NCBI GenBank assembly: GCA_027493885.1
Contig: JAOSJZ010000001.1
Location: 1,426,001-1,490,000 of the forward strand
DNA from: Gaiella sp.
GTDB taxonomy: Bacteria; Actinomycetota; Thermoleophilia; Gaiellales; Gaiellaceae
DNA: 64,000 bases
Direction of reading: 5' to 3'
The notes under the pieces were generated by a model. That model ran no database searches. It was not told where the DNA came from and worked only from the letters and a program-made list of their open reading frames with translations. Shown here in pieces: positions 1 to 10,487 of the stretch (its first letter is position 1; every line of letters starts with the position of its first letter). A program made the position numbers and the translations under genes.

Positions 1-60
1 GCCTGGCGCAAGGCTATCAGCGAAGCCACCCGTGCCCGCGGCGACGGCGACGGGCCAGGC

Positions 61-255
61 TCAGGCAGCGGCCGGGCGGAGCCGCGCGCGGCGCGCACGC
101 ACGGCGCGCAGCCGCTGCATGAGGCGCGCCCACGCCCACGGCTCGAGCTCGTGGTAGCGGCCAGGGCCCTGCCCGCGGGTCGACTCCAGATACTCGAACC
201 AGGCGTCCGCTTCCTCGATCTGCAGCAGTTCCTCTGCGAACTCCGTATCGGGCAC
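61..255 (-). CDS. Small hypothetical protein (64 aa)
   Basis: No function recognised. The product is small and charged: an acidic, aromatic N-terminal half (IEEADAWFEYLE) and a basic Arg/Ala-rich C-terminus. I chose the GTG at 255 because a GGAGG Shine-Dalgarno lies just upstream of it; an in-frame TTG at 273 would give 70 aa but would place that motif inside the gene. It follows the DUF697-like gene on the same strand after a 74-nt gap, so it could be the tail of the rodA operon. The 60 bases before it show no gene I can identify. Confidence 0.55.
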   Translation of the reverse strand: MPDTEFAEELLQIEEADAWFEYLESTRGQGPGRYHELEPWAWARLMQRLRAVRARRARLRPAAA

Positions 256-329
256 CGTCGACCTCCGCGTCAAGGGACCGTGAACGCGTGCGATCCTAGG
301 ACCCGCGCCGGACGGAGCGGCCGCGTAGG

Positions 330-1100
330 TCAGCGGCGCGGGAGCCGTCGGAACGCCGCCGCGAGCGCGTACGTCGCGGCGGCCGCGACGGCGACGTCGG
401 ACATGCGGTTGCGGACCCGGAGCCGGCGCACGAGCGTCCGGGCGGCGAGCCCGGTCGCGAGGGCGGCGGCGAGAGGCACGGCAACCGCCTCGGCCGTCCC
501 TCGTGACGTCGTCGCGGCGGCGGCGCCGTCTGCCGCCGCGACGTCGGACAGCATGCGCGCCTGGCCGAGGGCGAGAAGCGGCAGCCGGGCCTCCCCGCGA
601 CCGGCCGCGACCACGCCGGCCGCGATCACGCCGTCGCGAGTCCGGCGGTCACGAACGGCGTCGCGCAAGACCGGCAGCGCTCCGGCGAGCGCGGCTCCGT
701 CCCGTCCGAGCGCCGCGGCGAGCGCCCGCGTGATCGCCTCGAGGGGAAAGCGCTTTCCGGGCTCGCAGTCGACGACGTCGGTCGCGAGCACGTACGGGAT
801 CCGCGTCCCCGACGCTCCGGTCTGGACCGCAACGACCGGGACGAGCGACCGCGCCGCGATCCGCAGCGCCTCCTCGTCCGCCGGCCTCGCCGCGCCGGCG
901 ACGACGCAGACGACCGCGGAGGCGGCGGACGGGTCGCCCTCCGTGCGGACGAGCGAGGAGTCGCCGCCGGCAGCCAGCTCGCGTGCGAGTTGCCCGGCGA
1001 GCACGCCCCTCACCAGGAGCGGCCCCGTCGGCGCGGCTGTGCTCTGGGTGTGGCGCGCCAGCGCGAGGACGTCGCGCGGCCCGATGCCGAACGCGCTCAC
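330..1100 (-). CDS. DUF697/YcjF-like protein downstream of rodA
   Basis: About 256 aa. The first half has an alternating beta/alpha pattern. The C-terminal half carries a cationic helix, a P-L-L-x-L-x-Q-x-R-M stretch resembling the core of DUF697 (YcjF-type) proteins, and Ala-rich hydrophobic helices that may enter the membrane. The GTG start overlaps the rodA stop (GTGA), so translation is coupled and the protein is probably made with the elongation machinery. Its role is unknown. The DUF697 assignment rests on pattern only. Confidence 0.6.
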   Translation of the reverse strand: MSAFGIGPRDVLALARHTQSTAAPTGPLLVRGVLAGQLARELAAGGDSSLVRTEGDPSAASAVVCVVAGAARPADEEALRIAARSLVPVVAVQTGASGTRIPYVLATDVVDCEPGKRFPLEAITRALAAALGRDGAALAGALPVLRDAVRDRRTRDGVIAAGVVAAGRGEARLPLLALGQARMLSDVAAADGAAAATTSRGTAEAVAVPLAAALATGLAARTLVRRLRVRNRMSDVAVAAAATYALAAAFRRLPRR

Positions 1101-2277
1101 CGCAGCGCTTCCCCGACCCGGCCCCGGGCGTGGATCGCCTGGAGCAGCCCGATCGCGACGAGGTTCGCGACCATGGACGAGCCCCCGACCGTCACGAACG
1201 GAAGCGGGATTCCGGTCACCGGCGCGATCCCCATCGTCATGCCCACGTTGACGAAGACCTGGAAGAGAAACGCGCACACGATCCCACCGGCGACGACCGC
1301 GCCGTAGAGGTCGCCCGCGACCGTGACCACGCGGAGCCCTCGCCAGACGACGAGGAGGTAGAGCAGCAGCAGGATCGCGGTGCCGAAGAAGCCGCGCTGC
1401 TCGGCGAACGACGCAAAGACGAAGTCGGTGGCGTGCTCGGGGAGGTAGTCGAACCGCGTCTGGCTCGCCTCGTCCACCCCCGACCGTCGATGCCGCCCGA
1501 GCCGACCGCGGTGATCGACTGGTTGACGTTGTACGTGAGGTCACTCGGGTCGGCGCCGGGGTTCGTGAACCCGGTCAGACGGGCGGTCTGGTACGGCTTC
1601 AGCACCTCGACGCCCGCGGCGGGCAGGAACCAGAGAACGCCGAGAACGACGGTGGCCGCCAGCGTCGCGAGCAACGCCAGGTGCAGCCAGCGGACGCCGG
1701 CGACGAAGAGCACGGCCGTGAGGGCGGCGACATAGACGAGCGCGGTTCCGAGATCGGGCTGGAGGAAGACGAACACCATCGGCACGGCGCCGAGCGCGAT
1801 CGCGACGGCGACCGTCCGCAGACGGCCGATCTCACGTTGCCGCTCGACGAGGAAGCCCGCGATCGCGAGGACGAACAGCATCTTGCCGAACTCCGAGGGC
1901 TGGAACTGGAGCGGCCCGACGTCGATCCAGCGCTTCGAGCCGCGCACCGCTTCGGCGAACGCGAACACGACGACCATGCCGCCCAGGGCGATCAGGTAGA
2001 CGACCCGCCAGTGACGCCGGTAGAGGCTCGGCGGGATCGCGATCGCGACGACGAGGCCGACACTGCCGAGTGCCGCGGCGATCGCCTGCCGCGTGACGTA
2101 GTAGCCGGGATCGCCGGGGATGTCGAAGCGCGTGATTCCGGCGACCGCCCACAGGCCGTACCCCACGAGCGCGCCGGCCGCGAGCAGAAGCACGAGATCG
2201 AGACGCCGGACGACCGCGGCGAGGTCGACCGTGTCGCGGCGGAGCGGGATCCTCTGGCGGCCGGCGTCGACGATCAT
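1097..2277 (-). CDS. rodA: RodA, SEDS peptidoglycan glycosyltransferase (frameshifted)
   Basis: Polytopic SEDS-family enzyme that polymerises lipid II into glycan strands during lateral wall growth, acting with PBP2 encoded just upstream. Visible family features are GSKRWIDVGPLQFQPSEFGK, FLQPDLGTA, the PYQTARLTGF segment and a C-terminal GIPLPFVTVGGSS motif. The N-terminal two thirds (2277 to about 1485) and the C-terminal part (about 1480 to 1097) are in different frames. One extra G in the five-base run after GIDGRG restores one continuous protein of about 393 aa, so this is probably a sequencing error. The ATG overlaps the PBP2 stop; the stop overlaps the next GTG. Confidence 0.93.
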
Positions 2278-4289
2278 CAGTCCGTGCTCACCAGCGTCTG
2301 GTGGGTCGCCTTCCGCCCGAAGAACTTCTCGAACACCCGCAGGGCCGCCGGCGCGGCGGCGGTCGAGCCGTGGCCGCCGTTCTCGATCACCGCGCAGACG
2401 ACGATGCGCGGCGCCTCGGTCAGCGCCGGCCCGTACCCGCACCACCACGACTGGTCCTCCAGGTGCCCCGCGGGGTAGCCCGCGAACTGGACGACCTTCT
2501 CCGCCGTCCCGGTCTTTCCCGCGATCGGGACGGGGAAGCTCGCGAATACGCCCGACGACGTGCCGTAGGTCGAGTGCGTGGCCGAGTAGAGCCCGTCGCG
2601 GACGACCTGCAGCGCGGCGGGGTCCACCCCGGCCTGCTTCGGCGGATCTGGCGCGAAACGCTGCTCGACGACGGGGGATTGCCCGGTCGGCACGGCCGTC
2701 TCCACCTGGGAGACGACGTACGGCGTGACGAGCTTGCCGCCGTTCGCGATCATCGCGTAGAAGCGCGCCATCTGCAGCGGCGTCACCTGGACGTCCTGCT
2801 GCCCGATCGAGAGCTGGATCGAGTTCCCCGGGTTCCAGGCGCGATCCCAGTCGCTGGTGAAATGCTGCTTTCGCCAGGCGGGGGTCGGTACGAGCCCCAC
2901 CGCCTCGCCGCCGAGGTCGAACCCGGTCGGGACCCCGAAGCCGAACGTCCGCGCCCACTGCTGCATGCGGCTCCGGCCGCGGTCGCCCTCGAGGTAGAAC
3001 TGGTAGCCGAGCTGGTAGAAGTAGGTGTCGCACGAGCGGGCGAGCGCCTCGACCAGCGTCATCGGCTGGTTGACGTAGGGGTCCCAGTTGCGGAACTGCT
3101 GCTTGTCGAGGCCGTACGTGGCCGTCGGCGTGCACTGGAGCGCCTGGTAGGGCTGGAGCATGTGCTCCTGCATGGCCGCGAGCGCGGTGACCGGCTTCCA
3201 CGTCGAGCCGGGCGGGTAGACGCCGCTCGTGACGCGATTGATCCCGGGGTAGTTCTTCTCCTCCGCGGCCCTGTCGTCCACGAGCGGCTCGATCTTCTTC
3301 GGGTTCACCCGGCCGACGTAGACCGAGGGCTTGTACGTCGGGCTCGAGGCCATCGCGAGGACCGCTCCGTCGGAGGGGTCGAGCGCGACGATCGCGCCGC
3401 CGTCGGCGTAGTACGACTTGTTCGCCCGTGCCGTCTCGATCCCGTAGCGGAGTGCTCGCTCCGCGGCCCGCTGGAGCTCGATGTCGATCGTGAGCCGTAC
3501 CGCGTTCCCGGGGCGGGCCTCGCGCCGCAGCTCGATCGGCCCCTGGGGCCGCCCCAGCGAGTCGACCCGGATCTCCGCCTGGCCGGCCTCGCCGCGGAGG
3601 TACTCGTCCTGGTTCGCCTCGACGCCGGTCTTCCCGACCTTGTCGCCGGGCTTGTAGAGCCGCGGCTTGCGGTCGAGCTCGCCCTGCGAGACCTCGCCGA
3701 CGTACCCGAGCACCTGCGCCGCGAGCGACTGGTACGGATAGTGCCGCAGGTAGGTCTGCTGGATCTGGACTCCGGGGAACTCGGAGGAATGCTCGTAGAG
3801 GTAGGCGACCTGGTCCTCGCCGACCGCGGTCTTCACCGTGATCGGGTTGAGCGGGTCGGCGCTGCGCTCGTCGACCTGCTTCGCGAGCTCGAGCGGCGGG
3901 ACGCGCAGGACCTCGGCGAGATGCTTGATGACGGCGTAGCGGCGGCTCTTCGGCAGATCGCCGACCCAGAGCTTCACCGCCGTCCCGGCCACGTTGTCCA
4001 CGATCACGCGCCCGTTCCGGTCGAGGATCGTCCCGCGCGGCGCCTCGATCCGGATCGATCGCAGCTGGTTGCCCTGCGCGGCGACGAGGTACCTGTCGCC
4101 CGAGAGGACCTGGAGCGACCAGAGCCTGAAGAACAGCACGGCGAAGACGGCGAGGGCGACGACGCCGAGGATGCCGACCCGGAAGGCGAGCCCCGGGGTC
4201 AGGCGGTAGGGCGCCTCGACGCCGGGGTCGGGCGGCAGGAACCGGCTCGAAGGCGCGCGCGGCTCGCCGTACGGCGTGTGGGTGCTCAC
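2277..4289 (-). CDS. mrdA: Penicillin-binding protein 2 (class B transpeptidase)
   Basis: 670 aa DD-transpeptidase that cross-links peptidoglycan in the elongasome with RodA and MreC. One membrane anchor lies near residues 36-56, followed by the dimerisation/pedestal region starting IEAPRGTILDRNG, then the transpeptidase domain with SxxK (S362-T-W-K365), SxN-type S419-C-D421 and K592-T-G. Length is normal for the family. It starts with GTG inside the mreD stop and its own stop overlaps the rodA ATG, so mreC-mreD-mrdA-rodA are translationally coupled. Confidence 0.96.
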   Translation of the reverse strand: MSTHTPYGEPRAPSSRFLPPDPGVEAPYRLTPGLAFRVGILGVVALAVFAVLFFRLWSLQVLSGDRYLVAAQGNQLRSIRIEAPRGTILDRNGRVIVDNVAGTAVKLWVGDLPKSRRYAVIKHLAEVLRVPPLELAKQVDERSADPLNPITVKTAVGEDQVAYLYEHSSEFPGVQIQQTYLRHYPYQSLAAQVLGYVGEVSQGELDRKPRLYKPGDKVGKTGVEANQDEYLRGEAGQAEIRVDSLGRPQGPIELRREARPGNAVRLTIDIELQRAAERALRYGIETARANKSYYADGGAIVALDPSDGAVLAMASSPTYKPSVYVGRVNPKKIEPLVDDRAAEEKNYPGINRVTSGVYPPGSTWKPVTALAAMQEHMLQPYQALQCTPTATYGLDKQQFRNWDPYVNQPMTLVEALARSCDTYFYQLGYQFYLEGDRGRSRMQQWARTFGFGVPTGFDLGGEAVGLVPTPAWRKQHFTSDWDRAWNPGNSIQLSIGQQDVQVTPLQMARFYAMIANGGKLVTPYVVSQVETAVPTGQSPVVEQRFAPDPPKQAGVDPAALQVVRDGLYSATHSTYGTSSGVFASFPVPIAGKTGTAEKVVQFAGYPAGHLEDQSWWCGYGPALTEAPRIVVCAVIENGGHGSTAAAPAALRVFEKFFGRKATHQTLVSTD

Positions 4290-4801
4290 ACGAGCTCGAC
4301 CTGCCTCGCTCGCTCGAGCCGGGGTGGCTCGGAGATCGACGCGCGGGCGATGCGCTGCACCCCGAGGGCCAGCGCGGCGGCGACGATCGCGCTCGGCAGC
4401 GCTGTGACGAACGCCACGCGCGCGGATACCGGCTGATCGAGCAGGAAGTGCAGCGCCACGCCGCCGATCCCGGCGAGGAGCGAGATCGCAAACGTCGCGA
4501 TGACCGGTGCGAACCGCCGGCCGCGCCCGGTCGTCTCGCCGTACCGACCAGCCCAGTATCCCGCCAGGGTGAGCACGATGGACGTCACGCCGAGCGTGCC
4601 GAGCGTCATCACGTCGATCAGGAGCCCGCCCGCGAAGCCGGCGACCGCGCCTGGGACGGAACCGGCAACGAGCGCGACGCAGACGATCGTGACGAGCAGC
4701 AGGTCCGGCTCGGCCCAGAGCAGCCGGGCTCCCGTGAGCACGGTCACCTGGACGACCGCGGCGACGAAGACGAGCAGCGCGATCCCGAGCGCGAGCCTCA
4801 C
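4286..4801 (-). CDS. mreD: Rod shape-determining protein MreD
   Basis: 171 aa integral membrane protein with about five hydrophobic segments, typical of MreD in size, topology and position between mreC and PBP2. It contains the GLLIDVMTLGTLG stretch, which matches the D-x-x-x-x-x-x-G-x-x pattern of the family. MreD is a scaffold of the elongation complex. The GTG start overlaps the mreC stop (GTGA) and the stop overlaps the GTG of PBP2. The C-terminus is basic and cytoplasmic. Confidence 0.9.
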   Translation of the reverse strand: MRLALGIALLVFVAAVVQVTVLTGARLLWAEPDLLLVTIVCVALVAGSVPGAVAGFAGGLLIDVMTLGTLGVTSIVLTLAGYWAGRYGETTGRGRRFAPVIATFAISLLAGIGGVALHFLLDQPVSARVAFVTALPSAIVAAALALGVQRIARASISEPPRLERARQVELV

Positions 4802-5745
4802 GGGAAGGTGGCCCCGCGGTCCGACGGGATGAGCACGACCACGGCCTCGAGCGCGTTCAGGTCGGCGAAGGGCTTCACCTGCACCTGCGTGTAGAGGTCG
4901 GTGTCGGTGAGGCCGACGCTCGTGACGCGCCCGATGCGGATCCCGCGGGGATAGAGCGAGGAGAGCCGCGGCGAGCTCCACCCCGAGGTGACGATCGTGT
5001 CTCCGAACCGGACGTTCGCCTCCTTGGGCACGCGGTCGAGACGGAGCGGCGCGCGCGGCCCGTCGCCCGAGCGCACGATGCCGAACGCCTGCGTCTCGAC
5101 GTCGAGCGCCGAGGCCGCGCTCGAGTCGTCGGTCAGGAGGGTGACCTGGGCGGTGCGCGAGCCCGCGCGGCTGACCCGGCCGACGAGGCCGTCCTGCGTG
5201 ACGACCGGATCGTCCACGCGGACGCCGTCGTTGCGCCCGGCGGCGATGACGATCGCCTGCGCGTACGCACCTGCCGGCCGGGAGAGCACTGCGGCCGCGA
5301 GGCCGTCGTAGCCCTCGGGAAAGCGCGGGCCGTTCCGGTAGGCGAGCAGCTTGCGCAGCCGGACGTTCTCGCGCAGCGCGAGCTGCCGCTCGGCGACCTG
5401 CTGCCGGAGGAGCTCGTTCTCCTTCTCGAGCCGTGCGGCGTCGGAGCGGGCGTCGAGCAGGCTGCTCGACCACCCGTAGGCGTCCCGGAACGGCTTCGCG
5501 ACGCGGTCGGCCGCGATCTGAAACGGTCGCAGCCCCGCCGCGGCCACGTTCTGAGCGCCGGCGACCGGCCCGTCGCCGTCCTCGCGGTACGACAGCGTGA
5601 CGAGCACGAGCGAGAGCAGGACGAGACCGCCCACGACGAGCCTGCGCCGAAGGGCGGCTGTGGTTCGCGTCGGGAGCTTGCCGTCGGCGGGGCGCCGGAC
5701 GCTCACGCCCAGCACCGCCGTCCGTGCGGTGCGGTTCCGGGGCAC
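4798..5745 (-). CDS. mreC: Rod shape-determining protein MreC
   Basis: 315 aa bitopic protein: basic N-terminus, one TM helix near residues 36-52, a coiled coil (DARSDAARLEKENELLRQQV) and a periplasm-type beta-rich domain with conserved VTQDGLVGRV and TSG-x-x segments. MreC organises PBP2-RodA around MreB. The gene is 122 nt downstream of mreB, a gap holding two GGGG-x-CTGGCACC-type hairpins, and it overlaps mreD by 4 nt. Confidence 0.93.
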   Translation of the reverse strand: MPRNRTARTAVLGVSVRRPADGKLPTRTTAALRRRLVVGGLVLLSLVLVTLSYREDGDGPVAGAQNVAAAGLRPFQIAADRVAKPFRDAYGWSSSLLDARSDAARLEKENELLRQQVAERQLALRENVRLRKLLAYRNGPRFPEGYDGLAAAVLSRPAGAYAQAIVIAAGRNDGVRVDDPVVTQDGLVGRVSRAGSRTAQVTLLTDDSSAASALDVETQAFGIVRSGDGPRAPLRLDRVPKEANVRFGDTIVTSGWSSPRLSSLYPRGIRIGRVTSVGLTDTDLYTQVQVKPFADLNALEAVVVLIPSDRGATFP

Positions 5746-5778
5746 CGGCCAATGGTAGCCGGGGTCGGGGACTGGCTC

Positions 5779-5807
5779 GGGGACTGGCGCCGCAGGTGCC
5801 AGACCCC
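5779..5807. repeat. GGGGWCTGGCACC-type hairpin repeat, copy 1
   Basis: Inverted repeat with arms GGGGACTGGCGCC and GGTGCCAGACCCC (11 of 13 bases pair). It shares its arm sequence with the copies at 5838 and 36322. It sits between mreB and mreC and could form an RNA hairpin or be a REP-like element. Confidence 0.7.
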
Positions 5808-5835
5808 GGTGGCGGGCGGATCGTCGGGAGCGTCA

Positions 5836-8310
<2,475 letters not shown>

Positions 8311-8727
8311 CTACACGAGGCCGTCGGGGAAGAACAGCCCGAGCTCGCGCCTTGCGCTCGCGCGGGAGTCGGAGCCGTGGACGACGTTCTCGGAGAGCAG
8401 CGTCGCGAAGTCGCCCCGGATCGTCCCCGGCGCCGAGTCGGCGGGGTTCGTCGCGCCCATCAGAGCGCGGACGCCGGCGATCGCGTCCTCGCCCCGGACG
8501 GCGAGCGCGAGCACGGGGCCCGAGGTGATGAAGTCGACGAGGTCGGCGAAGAACGGCTTGCCGCGGTGCTCCGCGTAGTGCTCGCGGGCGAGCTGCTTCG
8601 AGACCTTCAGGAGGCGGGCGCCGCGCAGGTCGTAGCCGCGGCGCTCGAAGCGCGCGAGGATCTCGCCGCAGAGGGCGCGGCGGACGCCGTCCGGCTTCAC
8701 GAGCACGAGGGTTGTCTCGACGGCCAC
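8311..8727 (-). CDS. ndk: Nucleoside diphosphate kinase
   Basis: 138 aa; transfers gamma-phosphate from ATP to NDPs through a phospho-histidine. Sequence evidence: TLVLVKPDGVRR at the N-terminus, the GATNPADSAPGTIRGDFA loop and the active-site His in NVVHGSDS. I chose the GTG at 8727 because it gives the normal family length; the longer reading frame upstream has no Ndk character. Confidence 0.95.
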   Translation of the reverse strand: MAVETTLVLVKPDGVRRALCGEILARFERRGYDLRGARLLKVSKQLAREHYAEHRGKPFFADLVDFITSGPVLALAVRGEDAIAGVRALMGATNPADSAPGTIRGDFATLLSENVVHGSDSRASARRELGLFFPDGLV

Positions 8728-8759
8728 GGCGGAGAAATGTAGACGAAGACGAAGGCGGG

Positions 8760-9269
8760 TCAGCCGCCGCGGCGCGAGCGGCGCAGGCGGACCGGCTGCA
8801 GCACGTCCTCGCCCGTGACGATTCCCGGCGGCACCGGCGTCGCGCAGTACGGGCATACCTGCCAGATCGGCTCGAGCGGCGAGCCGCACTCCTCGCAGGC
8901 CTGCTTGAGACGGGTCGTGCAGACCGGGCAGACGAGAAACGACGGGTCGACCGCGCCGCGGCAGACCGGGCAGCGGAGATCCCGCTCCGCGAGCTGCTCC
9001 TCGATCGCCGCCATCTCGAGCTCCCGCTCGCGCACGTCATCGAGGTACTCGGGCGGGCGGAACAGCATGTAGATGAGCGGGCCGAGGAACGGCGGCACGG
9101 CGCCCAGCACCGTCGCGACCGCGACGAGCCACGGGTCCTCGATCCGGCGGCGCGCGTCCTTGTAGACCCAGTAGACGGTCGCCGCCCAGAAGACGAGCCC
9201 GAGGACGATCGCGACGTTGCGCGTCACCGTCCACGCGCTCGAGTCGAAGATGCTGTCGGCGGCGATCAT
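8760..9269 (-). CDS. Membrane-anchored double zinc-ribbon protein
   Basis: 169 aa. Two hydrophobic segments (about residues 15-32 and 45-65, the second containing PPFLGPLIYMLFRP) are followed by two zinc ribbons built from four CxxC pairs: CPVC, CPVC, CEEC and CPYC. Such proteins are frequent in actinobacteria and have no settled function. The ATG overlaps the stop of the 38-aa gene upstream (ATGA). Confidence 0.75.
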   Translation of the reverse strand: MIAADSIFDSSAWTVTRNVAIVLGLVFWAATVYWVYKDARRRIEDPWLVAVATVLGAVPPFLGPLIYMLFRPPEYLDDVRERELEMAAIEEQLAERDLRCPVCRGAVDPSFLVCPVCTTRLKQACEECGSPLEPIWQVCPYCATPVPPGIVTGEDVLQPVRLRRSRRGG

Positions 9270-9385
9270 CAGAGAAGGAGCTTGCCGAGGATATACCCGA
9301 CCGCAAACGCGCTCCCCACGATCGCGAGCACGACCGCGAGCGCGAACGAGAGCACCGCGAGCCGTTCCCGCGCGCCCGCCCTCAC
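9269..9385 (-). CDS. 38-aa single-pass membrane protein
   Basis: A short gene between folC and the zinc-ribbon gene. Its GTG start overlaps the folC stop and its stop overlaps the next ATG, and this double coupling is the main evidence that it is real. The product has a basic start (RAGARER), then one long hydrophobic helix (VLSFALAVVLAIVGSAFAVG) and a short YILGKLLL tail. The function is unknown; it may partner the membrane-anchored zinc-ribbon protein. Confidence 0.6.
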   Translation of the reverse strand: MRAGARERLAVLSFALAVVLAIVGSAFAVGYILGKLLL

Positions 9386-10483
9386 CGGCCCGCCTCGAGA
9401 TCGGCAAGCAGGTAGAGCGAGCCCGTCACGAGCACCGGCTCGCCGAGCTCGTGGGCGAGCGCGAGCGCCTCGCGGGGCTCGTCCCGCGTCTCGACCCGAT
9501 CGAACGGGACGGCGGCACGCCGCGCGAGCTCGGCGGCGGGGGAGCGCGCGGGCGTTCGACGAACGGCAGGCGACGAACCGCCGCCCGACCGCGGCGAGCC
9601 CCGCAAGCATCGCATCCACATCCTTGTCGGCGAGAATCGACGCCATCACCGTGTAGTCGTCCGGTGGCAGATGCTCCACGAGCCATCGGACGCCGCCGGG
9701 GTTGTGGGCACCGTCCCGGATCTCGCCGGGCCGCCGCTCGAGGCGCCCCGGAAGCGAGACGAGGTCGAGCACGCTCGTGTCTCGGGGCTGCCCGATGAAT
9801 GCCTCGGCCGCCGCCGCGGCGAGCGCCCTCGAGCTTGCAACAGTCTGATGCAAGGGCTCGTCGCGGACCACGACGACTCGCGCCGCCCCCGCCGCCACTG
9901 CCTGTGCCTCCCACTCCGGCTCGCCCAGTACGACCGTGCAACCGGGCCGGATCACCGCAAGCTTCTCGGCCGCGATCGCCTGACGGGTCGCCCCGAGCAC
10001 CTCGGTGTGCTCGAGCGACACGTTGGTGAGCACGACGACGCGGGTTTCGTCGAGGACGTTCGTCGCGTCGTGGCGGCCGCCAAGCCCGGCCTCGATTGCG
10101 GCCGCCCGCACACCTCCTTCGCGGAAGGCAACGAACGCGGCCGCGGTGAGCACCTCGAACTGCGTCGCGTCGAGGCGTTCCGCCGCGGGTCGGACCTCGG
10201 CGAGGACCGCGTCGAGATCGGCCTCGCGCCCGTCGACGCGAATCCGCTCGGCCCACGACCGGACGTGCGGCGAGAGATAGGCGCCGGTGCGGAGCCCCGC
10301 GTCTCGCAGGAGCTCCTCGACCATCCGCGTCGTCGTCGACTTCCCGTTCGTCCCGACGACGTGGACGGCCGGCAGCCCCGCCTGCGGCTCGCCGAGGTCC
10401 GCGAGCAGCGCGCGCATCCGTGCCGTCCCGAAACCGCCCTTCGGCCACGGCGACAGCGCCTCGAGCCAGGCGAGGTGAGTCAT
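9382..10483 (-). CDS. folC: Folylpolyglutamate / dihydrofolate synthase FolC (frameshifted)
   Basis: Mur-ligase-fold enzyme adding glutamate to folates. It shows the P-loop HVVGTNGKSTTTRMVEELL, AIEAGLGGRHDATNVL, TNVSLEHTEVLG and DGAHNPGGVRWLVEHL. After SSNARALP the frame breaks; the C-terminal domain continues as PAAELARRAAVPFDRVET in another frame. Deleting one base from the G5 run at 9538-9542 restores a protein of about 366 aa. The ATG is 4 nt after the valS stop, the common valS-folC pairing. Confidence 0.92.
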
Positions 10484-10487
10484 CGTG

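Noticed and set aside
1237-4491. A 1084-codon open frame covering PBP2 and RodA
   Set aside because: Its N-terminal two thirds is an out-of-frame Arg-rich shadow of PBP2; only the last part is the RodA N-terminus.
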